A stretch of 64,000 nucleotides of DNA. Origin: Cristatella mucedo. Its lineage: Eukaryota; Bryozoa; Phylactolaemata; Cristatellidae. The stretch is taken from NCBI GenBank assembly GCA_009760855.2, contig WPIO01000148.1:412001-476000 (forward strand), written 5' to 3'. The notes under the pieces were generated by a model. That model saw nothing but the letters and a program-made list of their open reading frames with translations, had not been told where the DNA came from and made no database searches. Shown here piece by piece: positions 1-10,034 of this stretch. The translations under genes were made by a program, and so were the position numbers. Numbering within the stretch: the stretch's first letter is position 1; every line of letters starts with the position of its first letter.

Positions 1-207
1 TGTGGTGCTGTGCCACGTGCACCTAACGATCTCTAGTTCGGACAGCATCACAACCCACACGATGCTTGCAGAAGTGGCGCCGGCAGGACGCTGCGCACTG
101 AGAGCGTGAGCGGCGCTGTCAGCACTGCTGCCGCCAGGCTAGGGAATGCTCAAAGAATTGGCTGTACATTGCAGCAGGTGACATTCAGTAGGCTCGTTGC
201 AAGCTTG

Positions 208-620
208 TAATAATAATAATAATTATAATAATAATGCACTTGATAAAGCGCCCTCAGAGAACTTAATCTCTTTCAAGGCGCTTTACATTTGCTGCAAACG
301 GAAATGCAATTGAATGGTAAGTAAAATCATGCTTGAAAAAACAAACGAAATGAATAATATGGTTAGGGGTGGCATGCACAGGGTAAGCATGCAAATGTGG
401 TTAGTGGCAGCATGCACAGTGTCAGCACGCATAAGCACATGAAGGACGAATCACAGCGACCCACTAAATGCTGTCCTAAATAGGTGTTTTTAAGTTCCTT
501 TTAAATGTGGTCAGGTCAGGGGATGTTCTGATGCAGGTCGGGAGGGAGTTCCAGGCTGTGGGAGCATACGAGCTAAATGCACGGTCTCCAAAGGATTTAA
601 GGTTTGTACGAGGCATAAAG
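208..620 (-). mobile_element. LINE-A 3' fragment (antisense)
   Basis: The plus strand reads a TAATAAT tail, then the family hairpin (gcgccctcagagaact ... ctctttcaaggcgc), then the 3' UTR with GCATGC-rich motifs, then the end of the reverse-transcriptase frame in antisense. The same order is seen in many other copies here. The match stops near 620, so the copy is 5' truncated as is usual for non-LTR elements. Confidence 0.85.
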
Positions 621-1456
621 CTAACGTTGCGCTTGCACGGTCTGTGTAGCTTCTGCCCTGCATCAGTCTTTTGTGCATGCGTCGCCAAGATTGGGCCGGT
701 CCAAGATCTGAACGGAGACTCAAAGACTGAGGCAAGAACGAGCTTGGGACCAATCATAGGTGTCGTCAAGGGCACACCTACTTCATTACTTTGAATGGCA
801 TCACGCAGACGACACGACGAACGAAATCGGCGATCCGTTCCATCCGAGGGGATCATCCCTGTTTATGAGACGCTCAAGCTCTTCATCCAGGAATCGGATC
901 GCGAGGTGGCCGACGACAAAGGCAATCTCCGAAGGTTTAAATTCACTGGGCAGTGCATCGCATAGGTCTGTTTCCTACCTCCCTAACAGAAGCGAAATTC
1001 CCACGACCGCCCTAGGGGAGGAGCCATTTAGAGGCCGTAAGTAAACCTTCTGAAAGAATGAAGACCGAGCAGGACGCAAGACAGATGACTAGCGCAGCTT
1101 AACACTCATAGTTCAATGTGCTTTAACAAACGTTCCCGTCAGTTTCCTTATTTACTAGCCAGGTCGGAAGTCATTAATAAATGTATAAATAAATAAATGT
1201 ATAAATAAATTGATAAATGTGGGTGCATAATTTATTATTGAGCTGCTCATAAGCGTGGTTATCGCGGACTGCTTCATAGGCGGTCTTCCATTCACAGTCA
1301 GTCTTCCATTCACAGTCAGTGGCCAAGGTCAGAGTTCGAGGTCACTTCGAGTCCTGGCATTAGGTCTACTAGCCACCACGTGGTCGGCTGGTTGGTGCTA
1401 AATCAAGTAGAGAGGAAGTACTTCTACGGGGCACCTCTTGACTTTGTAGGCAGTGC
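621..1456. other. Intergenic stretch, mostly unrecognised
   Basis: No recognised repeat body. It contains a possible exon-like segment at 808-932, an AT-rich ATAAATAA run near 1180-1215, and an 18-20 bp motif (gtcttccattcacagtca) present twice in tandem near 1283-1322. Confidence 0.4.
808..932 (+). other. Possible exon or gene fragment, strand uncertain
   Basis: Plus-strand reading lies between a CAG at about 807 and an AAG/GTTTAA at about 932 and is open, with the segment VYETLKLFIQESDREVADDK. The opposite strand is also open (EIAFVVGHLAIRFLDEELER). I cannot assign either to a family. It may be an exon of the gene upstream of the PRMT6-like exons, or a retroposed fragment. Confidence 0.15.
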
Positions 1457-1625
1457 ACCTGGTTTGGCCCAGTGGCTAAGGTGCCCCCCCCCCCGATCAA
1501 GGTCAAGGTGAATGTATTGACTAACGAGGTCGTGGGCTCAAGTCTGCGGCTATATGTGAGGGGCCTGAATAGAGATTTAAAAGTTCTCTCAGGGCACTAT
1601 ACAAGTGATAATACAAATAAATTAT
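1457..1625 (+). mobile_element. SINE-2, tRNA-headed, LINE-like tail
   Basis: The head contains an A-box-like TGGCCCAGTGG at 1465-1475 and a B-box-like GGGCTCAAGTC about 60 bp later. The tail reads ggcctgaatagagattt ... gttctctcagggcactatac, the same stem-loop plan as LINE-A. A poly-C run sits inside the head. Confidence 0.7.
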
Positions 1626-1848
1626 TTGATATTTTACACTTGAATCGGCTCCTTCGGTTTTACTGCCTAGTCGCCCATTCCCTGCTGCTCATTCTCCTCC
1701 AGCCTACACCCTACCACCGCCGGTCCATATCGGTGATGCTGGCTCGGCCGAACGCCGGCTAGATCACGTGTCGTGCATTGGCGCCCGCGGCATCTCGAAC
1801 GACCCCCAGACCTGCGCTGCTCACGCTCTCGAGACTCGTTGTTTTCAG

Positions 1849-1964
1849 GCCGCCGCATTGTCGTTGACACTGTCAAAGCTGAGAGCGTTGTGGCTCGCGC
1901 CGAGGCCATCTACTCGATCGACCTGGCCACTGCGTTGCCAGATAGCTTGGCAGCACCCATCAAG
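1849..1964 (+). CDS. PRMT6: PRMT6-like arginine methyltransferase, internal exon
   Basis: Exon flanked by gttttcag and gtaagc. It starts with two bases completing a codon and ends in phase 0. The product reads RRIVVDTVKAESVVARAEAI and continues YSIDLATALPDSLAAPIK. This corresponds to the beta-barrel part of class I protein arginine methyltransferases, closest in my memory to PRMT6, just before the 'MHGFAIWFQVTFPGG' region. PRMT6 asymmetrically dimethylates arginines, notably histone H3R2, in the nucleus. Upstream exons with the SAM-binding motifs are not in the window. The family is well supported by the next exon; the paralogue assignment is less certain. Confidence 0.8.
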
Positions 1965-2167
1965 GTAAGCCTCACTCGTCTCTGCCACGTGACCGGCAAG
2001 CCAGCATGGCTGCCGCCGGCCGCAGCAAGCACAGCAGCTGCCGCTCGACCCTCGCTTTTTTCTCCGTAATCGGCTTGCCTCCGTCATCGTCGCCACTGCT
2101 GCCTCCTGTGGTGTGTCTAGGCGTCGAAGCCGGCATTTGCACGAGCCTTCGGCTGTCTGTGTTGCAG

Positions 2168-2277
2168 GCCGACTTCGTCTTTCGCTGCTTCGGCCACTCG
2201 CGAGTTCGCGGTCTCGCCTCGTGGTTCACCGTGACGTTCCCCGGAGGCATCGTGCTAAGCACTTCGCCGTACAGCGA
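2168..2277 (+). CDS. PRMT6: PRMT6-like arginine methyltransferase, following exon
   Basis: Begins after tgttgcag in phase 0, joining the previous exon without loss of frame. It encodes ADFVFRCFGHSRVRGLASWF then TVTFPGGIVLSTSPYSE. The WFxVTFPGG...VLSTSP block is diagnostic of PRMT6-like enzymes. The expected continuation is the THW loop (P-x-THWKQ), part of the active site. It is absent here: a possible donor (gtacga) lies at 2278, and reading on gives an unrelated tail to a stop at 2393-2395. Either a later exon was missed, or this end is degenerate. The intron 1965-2167 is 203 bp. Confidence 0.8.
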
Positions 2278-2576
2278 GTACGAACTGAAGAAAGCGCAGC
2301 CGCTTTGCATGGCGCCAACGGCGCGTGTCCCCCTCGCTCTTTGCTGGCACGTTGCTGCCCGAAGCCTTACGTCTCCGAAGCCAAAGCGTGCCTAAATACA
2401 CCGGGAAGGCAAGCACATGCTAGCAAACTGCCTTTTAAAATGAATGAAAAAGATTTAAACGAAACGTATGAAACCAGCATGTCTGCACGAATGTCTGCAT
2501 GTCTGCGTGGTTCGCCCTCTGACCTGTGCTGGCTTTCAGTCGCAAGCAGTGCATCGACGTCGAGGTCCTGCGACTC

Positions 2577-2670
<94 letters not shown>

Positions 2671-2710
2671 CCTCTATCTCTTTCACTCTCTCTCTCTCAC
2701 TCTATCTCTC
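2577..2710. repeat. (TCTG)n / (TC)n microsatellite
   Basis: About seven TCTG units are followed by roughly 90 bp of nearly pure TC, then impure TC/TA. The long Ser/Leu and Arg/Glu reading frames across it are artefacts of the repeat. Confidence 0.97.
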
Positions 2711-3164
2711 TCACGTTCAGGTTCCTCTATTTTCCTGCCCCAGCTTACTCGTTCAAACTATTAGCTGCTCTGCTGTCCCTGACTCCACCCTTGTCTCTGT
2801 TTGTGGTCGATTAGCCGTGCCTGTATATGGCCAGTGGCCAGATCCTTGAGAGACCATGCCTTCAGTTCCCGTGAGCTTAAAGTCTCAAAGTCTTTACTAA
2901 CTAACATTATTGCCCTAAAACGTTCGTCATTGTGGTTTCTATTATCATTACTATAGCTATGGAATAAATACAGCGTCGTTGACTCAGTCGTCTTTGTAAT
3001 CCTTCCGACCGACGACTTGCCTGCCGAGTGGCACATTTTTAAGGCGATGTTATAAGTGTCCGCGATGTACCCTGCCGATACCCAAACCGTGCAACAGTAC
3101 AATCACTGTGCTCTCATCGCTTGATAGGAGAGCTAGGTATTGTGAGGATGCGATCAAGTGATGC
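2711..3164. other. No gene recognised
   Basis: Short blocks resemble decayed LINE-A 3' sequence on the plus strand (cagcttactcgttcaaact near 2741, agagaccatgccttcag near 2848), but no reading frame or hairpin is preserved. Confidence 0.35.
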
Positions 3165-3300
3165 TTGTTTATGTGGGTAAGGTGCTGGCTTTTAGCACCC
3201 GAACTCGTGGACTCAAGCCCTGCGGCATATGTGAAGGAAGCACCTGGGTAGAGATTAGGTTCTGTTAGGGCACTATGCGAATGAATTGGATTATCTTTAT
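3165..3300 (+). mobile_element. SINE-2 copy
   Basis: The tRNA-like head has a B-box-like GGACTCAAGCC near 3210. The tail reads cacctgggtagagattaggt ... gttagggcactatgcgaatg, matching the copy at 1457. The first A-box half is poorly kept. Confidence 0.6.
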
Positions 3301-4442
3301 CTCTCGTCAACTTCCTGATACAATCAGGCCGTAGTTTGGTGTGGTACAGGCTCACCTTGTGAATAGTCCTATGCTTGCTTTGTTTCCATTGGGATTGCAT
3401 TGTTTCGTGGATGAGTGAGTTCAACCGTGGCGTGGTAGACTAGACCTCTCGATTTCCCTTTCTCAACAGGACTGACGTGTGCTATTTTACTTCGCTTGTG
3501 CAACTCTTGTGTACTTTACAGCACTTCTTAAATCCGGCTGATGGTTTAGTCTCTAGTGACGTTGCATTTACTCATGCTGTCACTAAACGAACCCTGCTGG
3601 TCAGCGCAGCCGTTATTTACATTTTTCGTCGGCCATCATTGGCGTCTCTGCGCTCATCGTTGCCCTGATCGTCGCTGCTCGGTCTTGGTTGGTTGTATGA
3701 ACGGCTACGGCTTGGCCTGCTTCTCCTTGACTTGACATCAGTCGGTCTGAGACCAATCCTAGTATTAATCCGCTTGGGGCTGGAAGGAGACCAGGTTATC
3801 TTTTTCCTGTTCTTTGTGGACAAGTTGACATTCTATCAATCATCTGATCTCTACACCTTGAATGCACGATTGTGTGTGCATTGTGCATTGTGCATGTGGG
3901 TGTATGTGTTTGTTTGCTCAATGTTACATCGTGTGCTTAATGGCATTGATGGCCTCTTGTTTTATTGGAGAGCGTGTAACTGGTGGGCATGATGATGCAC
4001 ATTGCTGAGCAATGGAAGCAGAAGCGAAGCACTGAAGTCCCGCCAAGAGTCTCCAATGCCTTTGCCCATCGTCCTTCCCGTCACCCTTTTACAAAGTTTC
4101 CAACGTTCTTAGAATAGTTTTGTCCGTAGCTGTTGTCGCGATGCCGAGAACTTGTTGACGTTGACGACAGACTGCTGGCCGTGGTTCTATGTTTAGGCCT
4201 ACGCATTGGTGTCAGAGCCTCTTCTACCATGAGCCTATAGTCGTGAAGCAGGACACGCTGCTGCGTGGCTGCATGACTCTCTCGTACGACGAGCTTCACC
4301 CAAGGTATAAAGGCAATCGTGCCGACTGCTGCGACCGAATCGACGCTTCTTGCTGCTAGCGACGAGTGAATGCAGCCACGTGACCGGCAACAGATCGCTT
4401 GCTGTGTGGAGCTGCTGGCACGTCCGCAGGCCGAGTTATGCA
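3301..4442. other. Intergenic, no gene recognised
   Basis: Open frames are short on both strands. A minus-strand frame at 4081-4443 is Ser/Arg-rich and lacks recognisable domains or splice context. I see no repeat family here. Confidence 0.35.
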
Positions 4443-4678
4443 AGTAAAATAAGAATAATACATTTGATATAGCACCCTCAGAGAACTCTCTTTATAGGCA
4501 CTTTACGTTTGCTCCAAAGGAAGCACGGTCGAATGGTTAGTGGTAGCATGCTCAATAAACAACAAGAATAACATGGTTAAGGGTGACATGCTCAGGGTCA
4601 GCATGCAAGTATGGTTAGTGGCAGCGTGCACAGTGTCAGCATGCATAAGCACATAAAGAACGGATCACATGGATCCAT
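4443..4678 (-). mobile_element. LINE-A 3' fragment (antisense)
   Basis: Hairpin (agcaccctcagagaactc ... aggcactttacg) followed by the GCATGC-rich 3' UTR in antisense. A subfamily variant with gaagcacg after the hairpin is shared with the copies at 31125 and 37368. It ends before the RT frame. Confidence 0.8.
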
Positions 4679-5069
4679 GCACTACTATCGTGTGGATGTG
4701 CTCGGGCTGCCTGGCTCATGCGATCGCCTCGGCGATCGATCGAGTCGGCTCGTCTGATGCCTCACATCACGAATCGTTGGAGGGTTTACTGCAAAATGAT
4801 AAGAGAGCATGCATTCGCGACTGCGCTGGCATGCGCTGTGGCGCTGCTAGGTCGTCACCTGCATGATGTTAACCCCGATCCCAGTGTCAGCAGTGCTGCT
4901 CTTAGTGGAGATGTGATCACCTTGACGAATACGTGCTGAGAAGGCATGAGAATATTCGCTGCTGAGCCGACACGTGCCTTGCTGTCACGAGCTTTTCTCT
5001 GTGGCTAGTCGTCGTATTCACCTCCTCTTCGTGAGATTGGGGCTGTTTATCACTGTGACTGGCTGAGTA

Positions 5070-5235
5070 AAAAGCAAAGATTAGCCGATCAAGCAGCCTC
5101 ATTAATTTAGCTGCAGAAGAGTCTTAGCTCCGAGCATCACTTGATGGCTATCACCACTGCTTGTAATAAGGGCTTGCCTGCTGCAGGAGTCGTACCCTCG
5201 ATCTGGGTCGTGAAATGTGCCCTCACCCCCGGATC
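5070..5235 (-). mobile_element. SINE-1 copy (antisense)
   Basis: Plus strand: the tail complement (agccgatcaagcagcctc), then ggctatcaccactgcttg, then a decayed B-box complement (gagtcgtaccctcgatct). It abuts the truncated 5' end of the LINE-A copy at 5272. Confidence 0.6.
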
Positions 5236-5271
5236 CTGCTAGCTCCCTCTCTCGTGGCTAGTCCTGTGTAA

Positions 5272-6835
5272 CTACCATTCCTATCAAAGACACTGGAACG
5301 GGTCGTGGCAGACCAGCTGAACTCATATATCGAAACCTCACACCTTGCAAGTAAGTTCCAGTCTGGCTTTAGAGCTAATCACTCCACAGAGTCAGCATTG
5401 CTTAGGGTATACAACGACCTACTTAGGAATGCAGACATGGGTAGAGTGTCTCTGCTTGTTTTGCTCGATCTTTCGGCAGCTTTTGACACTATCAATCACA
5501 AAGTTCTTGTAGAGCGCCTCTCATCTCGCCTGGGCATCACTGGCACTGCTCTGCAGTGGTTCAGGTCCTATCTCAGTGGGAGACTCGCGAGTATTGACGT
5601 GAATGGACAAAGATCATCTGAAGTACCTCTGAAATATGGAGTACCTCAGGGCTCCGTGCTAGGTCCGGTTCTTTTCACGGTTTATACCCTCCCTCTTGCT
5701 GATGTGATTGCCAAGCACAATCTAGGCTTTCACTTCTATGCGGATGACACTGAGTTGTACCCTTGCTTTGATCCCTCCCAGCCTTCGAGCACCTCAAATT
5801 CTCTAAACTCACGTGCTGCATGCATTGATGACATCTGCACATGGATGGCAGCAAATTTTCTAAAACTAAACGATGACAAAACTAACTTACTAGTTATGGG
5901 CAAACCCAGTGTGATTCAGAGATTGGAAAGGCTGTCTCTCAAAATTGGCTCTGCCAGCATATCTTCTGTCGAATCAGCTCGAAATCTAGGTGTCATATTC
6001 CAAAGTGACCTCTCGTTAGACGACCATATCAGCTCCACAGTCAAGTCTGCCTACTTTCAGCTACATAATATTGCTAAAACTCCTGCTTGTTTAGATAAGG
6101 ATACCACGTCTAAGTTGGTCCATGCATTTGAGACATCCCGTCTGGACTTCTGCAACTCACTGCTTGCTGGCCTACCGGCATGTGCGATCAGGCGGTTGCA
6201 GCTGGTTCAAAACTCCGCAGCTAGGCTTGTCTGTCGTGAGCGTCGCAGTTGCCACATTACTCCACTTCTCACCGACCTGCACTGGCTACCAGTCAAGCAA
6301 CGGATTGACTTCAAGGTTTTGTCGCTCACTTTTAGGTCCCTTCATTCTATGGCTCCAGCCTATCTCTCCGACATACTCCCCCATCAGGCCAAGCATCGTA
6401 CCACCTGCTTTTCGGAATCCAACAGTCTAGAAATACCTCGTACAAACCTTAAATCCTTTGGAGACCGTGCATTTAGTTCATATGCTCCCAAAGCCTGGAA
6501 CTCCCTCCCGACCTGCGTCAGAACATCCCCTGACCTGACCACATTTAAAAGGAACTTAGAAACACACCTGTTTAAGACAGCATTTAGTGGGTTCCTGTTA
6601 TTCGTCCTTGACGTGCTTATGCGTGCTGACACTGTGCATGCTGCCACTAACCACATTTGCATGCTGACCCTGTGCATGTCACCCCTAACCATGTTATTCA
6701 TTTTGTTTGTTTTTCAAGCATGATTTTACTACCATTCAATTGCATTTCTCTTTGCAGCAAATGTAAAGCGCCTAGAAAGAGATTAAGTTCTCTGAGGGCG
6801 CTTTATCAAGTACACTATTATTATTATTATTGACT
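5272..6835 (+). mobile_element. LINE-A, 5'-truncated copy with open RT
   Basis: CR1/L2-like non-LTR retrotransposon. Homology begins inside the finger region of the reverse transcriptase (LPFLSKTLERVV), right after a TAA at 5269. It then has an open frame to 6723, a 3' UTR, the terminal hairpin (agcgcctagaaagagatt ... gttctctgagggcgct) and (ATT)n to 6835. The endonuclease and first ORF are missing. This is the best-preserved copy in the window and serves as reference for the others. I saw no clear target duplication. Confidence 0.92.
5305..6723 (+). CDS. Non-LTR reverse transcriptase, C-terminal 472 codons
   Basis: Uninterrupted frame, really open from 5272. Order: finger block (FQSGFRANHSTESALLRV), motif A (LLVLLDLSAAFDTINH), motif B (GVPQGSVLGPVLF), motif C (FHFYADDTELY, carrying the catalytic YADD), thumb (SRLDFCNSLLAGLP), and the C-terminal block ([24 protein letters not shown]) typical of CR1/L2-group LINEs. 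The enzyme performs target-primed reverse transcription. Without the N-terminal endonuclease this copy cannot be autonomous. The start given is arbitrary, because the true start lies upstream of the truncation. Confidence 0.9.
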   Translation: MADQLNSYIETSHLASKFQSGFRANHSTESALLRVYNDLLRNADMGRVSLLVLLDLSAAFDTINHKVLVERLSSRLGITGTALQWFRSYLSGRLASIDVNGQRSSEVPLKYGVPQGSVLGPVLFTVYTLPLADVIAKHNLGFHFYADDTELYPCFDPSQPSSTSNSLNSRAACIDDICTWMAANFLKLNDDKTNLLVMGKPSVIQRLERLSLKIGSASISSVESARNLGVIFQSDLSLDDHISSTVKSAYFQLHNIAKTPACLDKDTTSKLVHAFETSRLDFCNSLLAGLPACAIRRLQLVQNSAARLVCRERRSCHITPLLTDLHWLPVKQRIDFKVLSLTFRSLHSMAPAYLSDILPHQAKHRTTCFSESNSLEIPRTNLKSFGDRAFSSYAPKAWNSLPTCVRTSPDLTTFKRNLETHLFKTAFSGFLLFVLDVLMRADTVHAATNHICMLTLCMSPLTMLFILFVFQA

Positions 6836-8187
6836 AGGCTTTGACAAAGCTGCCGAAAAATGTCACCGTGCCTCTGCAACTAGCATTAAATGTGGCCACG
6901 GGTCTGATCTTAGCCTCCAAGAAATTCAGCCGGCCCGCCGTGTGCTCTTAGCTACAGGGCCCAGCGTGGCTCAGCCGGTTGAACGGCATGATGCATCAAA
7001 AAATTGTGTCTGATGCATCACAAATTTGTGTGTGGACTTCGTGGCCTGGCATGTCTCACTCTGTGACGATGACAGTGTCAGCCCTACTCCTCCTCCTCCT
7101 CCTACTCCTCCTCAGTTCTCTCGGATAGGAAAAGTAGCCGTTCGTTCATTTTGTATGCAGCCAAACGACACTTGTCGGCTCGAACTTATTCCGAGTGTGT
7201 TGGCAACGATCGAGCTGTGGCAGCTGCACCACAGGTCATCTCTACACGCTCCGGACCGCGTGCAGGCGTGCAGGAAATTTCCCCCTGCTGTGCCAACCGG
7301 AGCGTCGTGTTTTATTTTCTAGTCTTTTTTGCTGGTTTACCAGTGTAAACTTGCGCAGCTGGGTGGATGGCGATTTGTGTACGGGAGCTTTCGTTCGATG
7401 GTCGATGATGATGCTGCATTGCTCTGCGAGTTCTGCCAACTTCGCTCCAGCTTCTGGAGCTTCAATTATTTTCTAGGCTACTTTTTTTCTAGATTCCTCA
7501 CTGCTACAGTCAGAGTGGAATCAGATTCCGGTGAGGTGAGGGAAGGATGCTACAAAATGGAATGATGGAAGCCTTCGGGCGCTGCTGCAGCTGCTGCTGA
7601 GCCGAGGTGAGCCTAGCCAGAGACCAATCATGCAGCACCTGCACCGGCTCGCGCTGCCTGCGTCAGGCGCATTCTTAATCTGGCCAGTGGGCTGTTACCT
7701 GGCCACGCTCATCTGCTGATCGAGCAGTAGCAGCGGAGGTGGCCGGCGGTGGCCGAATGCCTTGTATTGTCCGTGCCTGCTTATGCAAATACAGCCTTCA
7801 AAGGACGTATGAGGACAGTTGCTGCGTGAAAGAAACCGTTCTTGCCTTTCTAATGTTTGCTCTCATTTGCTGGTGTTATATCGATAGTTTCGATGTGTCG
7901 TCGCCTGCCTCGGATGCATGTCAGCGCTAAGCCGGAAGAGCTCGCGACTTGGCGAGCGCGCGTGTGCGCAGCTCTGTCAAGAGCTGGGCTGGACCGTGCC
8001 GAAGCCACTGCCGCTGCTGCTACTACGCTCTGAGCCACTCGTTCTGGCTGCTTTTTACCGTGCCGCGCTGGCTGTGGGGGAATGTTTGCAGCATCACGTG
8101 CCGCTCTCTCATTCGGGCCGTCGCCCGATGTGCTCGATCTGCCTGCTGTAAATAATTGATTCGCCCGGGGGCAAGCACGGGGCGTGT
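6836..8187. other. No gene recognised; possible 5' region of the 8755 gene
   Basis: Contains a TCC/CTC repeat run near 7088-7115 and moderately GC-rich sequence from about 7560. The frames are short and without domain signal. It may hold 5' UTR or promoter of the downstream GC-rich ORF, but nothing marks a start site. Confidence 0.35.
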
Positions 8188-8254
8188 GTGGCACTCGTCT
8201 GCGGCGGCTGTGGCGGCTCCGCACCTGCTCGTGCTTCTCCTGCCTCTGTAAGTA

Positions 8255-8294
8255 TATACATATTTATATATATATATCTCTCTCTCTCTACATT
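8255..8294. repeat. (TA)n(TC)n microsatellite
   Basis: TATATA followed by TCTCTC. A possible splice donor (gtaagt) sits just before it, near 8249. Confidence 0.8.
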
Positions 8295-8476
8295 CGTCGA
8301 TTCCGTCAGAGATGCCCAACCTTTGACAAAAAAAGACTATCGCCGGTTCGTCGACAGCTCAAGCTGTTACGTCCAGCATATTGCTGGCGCCTTGCGAACA
8401 TGTTCCCGGACGGCCGTCGGCCGATCAGCCTCCGTGCGCTGCCGCCGCTCTGACGCTGCCAGCCACTGTGCCGCCG

Positions 8477-8478
<2 letters not shown>

Positions 8479-8533
<55 letters not shown>

Positions 8534-8534
8534 A
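8479..8534. repeat. (CTG)n trinucleotide repeat
   Basis: About 18 CTG units. In the frame that continues into the 8755 ORF it would encode poly-Ala; on the minus strand poly-Ala or poly-Gln. It lies upstream of the likely start codon, so it is probably 5' UTR or intron. Confidence 0.95.
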
Positions 8535-8754
8535 CGAACGTCCCCGGCTGCCTAGTTCGGCGGTAAAGCAGTGCCGTCGAGGACAGACAGGTCGCAAGGT
8601 GAGGCAGCGTGAGACACTCAAGCCGGCCTGCTCGCCCCTCCCCCCACCCGGGCCAGCGCAGGGCCTTCCCTTGGTGCTCGCGAAGCGATCCCGCCGCTCG
8701 GCGTCAGCGGTTGCTGGCTGCTGCTGCTGCTGCATCGAGCGGCTGCGAGCCAGC

Positions 8755-9630
8755 ATGAACCACGAGTCGGCTGTGGCGGTCAGGCTGCACAAGAAGAACG
8801 CTCTCGTGCGCGCCGAGGGCGAGCGCAAGCTGCGCCGGCTGTGCAGGGATCGAAGCGGCGCCGACGAGCTGCAGGCCAGAGAGCTGGGCGCGGTGCGCGC
8901 AGAGCTCGTCGACATGAAGGCCTGCCGTGTGGTGTACGAGCGAAACCGGCTGGCCGCACAGGAGAGCCGCCGCTCGGCGTCCAGGCAGGCCGCACTGGCT
9001 GCGCTCGACTTCAACCTGAATGGCCTCCTCGTCAGCAGCCGCTTGCACGGCAGCGACGCGGGCGGCGGAGCGGCAGCGGGTGGCAGCGGCGGCCATCCGT
9101 CCTCCGCCGGCTCGGCGTCTTTCATCGGCGGCGGCGGAGACGACCCGTTTCACCTGCGCGCCATCGTCGACGTCGACTGTGGGCTCGAGCTGGAGCCGCG
9201 GCGAAGCGCGACCTCGGCGGCCGCGCCGCCGCCGTCGCTGCGGCAGCGGTCGCAGCAGCAGCCGTCGAGCGCGCGGCAGGCGAAGAGCGTCCTTCGAGGC
9301 GCCGCCCTGTACAAGCACATCCTGGCCGAGATGGGGCAGCAGCAGCAGCAGCTGCGGACGAGCTGGCTGCTGCCCGGCTGCTGCAGCAGCTTCCACTCAC
9401 TGAAGGAGTACTTCGAGGCGGAGAAGAGCGCCGTGGCGAGGCAGTGGCAGCCGAGCGAGAGGCGGCGGGAGCAGGTGCGCCGAGCGCTCGCCAGTAGCCC
9501 GCCGCAGTTTCTCGTCGACCGGAGCAAGACGCTGCCCGAGATCTACAGCGACTTTGCCCAGCACCGACTGCGCCTCGCCCAACCGCCTCTGGCCGATAGC
9601 AATGGCAGCAACAGCAGCTCGCTCGGCTAG
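8755..9630 (+). CDS. Unrecognised 291-residue basic protein with predicted coiled coil
   Basis: GC-rich frame ending at TAG 9628-9630. I place the start at the ATG at 8755 (agccagcATGa), where a protein-like composition begins. The frame is open further upstream through the CTG repeat, so an N-terminal extension or earlier exon is possible. Residues 1-85 are charged and helical (ERKLRRLCRDRSGADELQAR, then ELGAVRAELVDMKACRVVYE), consistent with a coiled coil. The middle is Gly/Ser/Ala/Gln-rich. The C-terminus has HSLKEYFEAEKSAVARQW and KTLPEIYSDFAQHRL. No domain that I know. Strong third-position G/C preference and a poly(A) signal 0.4 kb downstream favour a real, single-exon or last-exon gene. 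Confidence 0.6.
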   Translation: MNHESAVAVRLHKKNALVRAEGERKLRRLCRDRSGADELQARELGAVRAELVDMKACRVVYERNRLAAQESRRSASRQAALAALDFNLNGLLVSSRLHGSDAGGGAAAGGSGGHPSSAGSASFIGGGGDDPFHLRAIVDVDCGLELEPRRSATSAAAPPPSLRQRSQQQPSSARQAKSVLRGAALYKHILAEMGQQQQQLRTSWLLPGCCSSFHSLKEYFEAEKSAVARQWQPSERRREQVRRALASSPPQFLVDRSKTLPEIYSDFAQHRLRLAQPPLADSNGSNSSSLG

Positions 9631-10026
9631 AGGCGCCACTCGACGCCGAGGCGCGGTTGTTGTGCCGACTGGTGCAATCTCTCTCAGCCTCTGGCGCCTC
9701 GCTCTCCGTCTCGTCCGTCGGTGCTTGGCGAGCGCGGCATGGCTAGCTTGCGGCAGCATGGGCCGGTCCCTCAACCCCGTCCCCACCACCCACCCCCATC
9801 AGCTGCCCAACGGCCGGGGTCGCAGTAGGCTTTTGTGCCGGTGCTTTACCACTGCTTGATCGGCAAGATCGGTCCAAGAGCTGAGACGGAAGTCACCGTC
9901 TGTCACCTCCTCCCCCACCCTACTCTCGCTCCCCCCTGAAGCATCGCCAAAGCTCGGCAATGCGCTATTATTTCGGTGAACTGGCCGAGCCAAGCCGTCG
10001 CCTATGGGACGCTGCATCAGTGCTGC

Positions 10027-10032
10027 AATAAA
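10027..10032 (+). promoter_or_regulatory. Candidate polyadenylation signal AATAAA
   Basis: AATAAA lies 397 bp after the stop of the 8755-9630 frame, a plausible 3' UTR length, and just before a SINE-1-like segment. Confidence 0.45.
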
Positions 10033-10034
10033 GC

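Noticed and set aside
2113-2849. Long Ser/Leu (plus) and Arg/Glu (minus) frames
   Set aside because: They are produced by the (TCTG)n/(TC)n microsatellite; the only supported coding sequence here is the PRMT6-like exon at 2168-2277.
4081-4443. Minus-strand 120-codon frame as a gene
   Set aside because: Overlaps the start of a LINE-A tail, has no domain and no supporting splice or poly(A) context.
8188-8754. N-terminal extension of the 8755 ORF through poly-Ala
   Set aside because: The frame is open but crosses TA and CTG microsatellites and a splice-donor-like gtaagt; protein-like composition starts at 8755.
8840-9500. Other long frames over the GC-rich ORF (plus 8841-9497, minus 8367-9125 and 8704-9396)
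   Set aside because: Shadows of high GC content; they lack the charged-helix pattern and codon preference of the 8755 frame.
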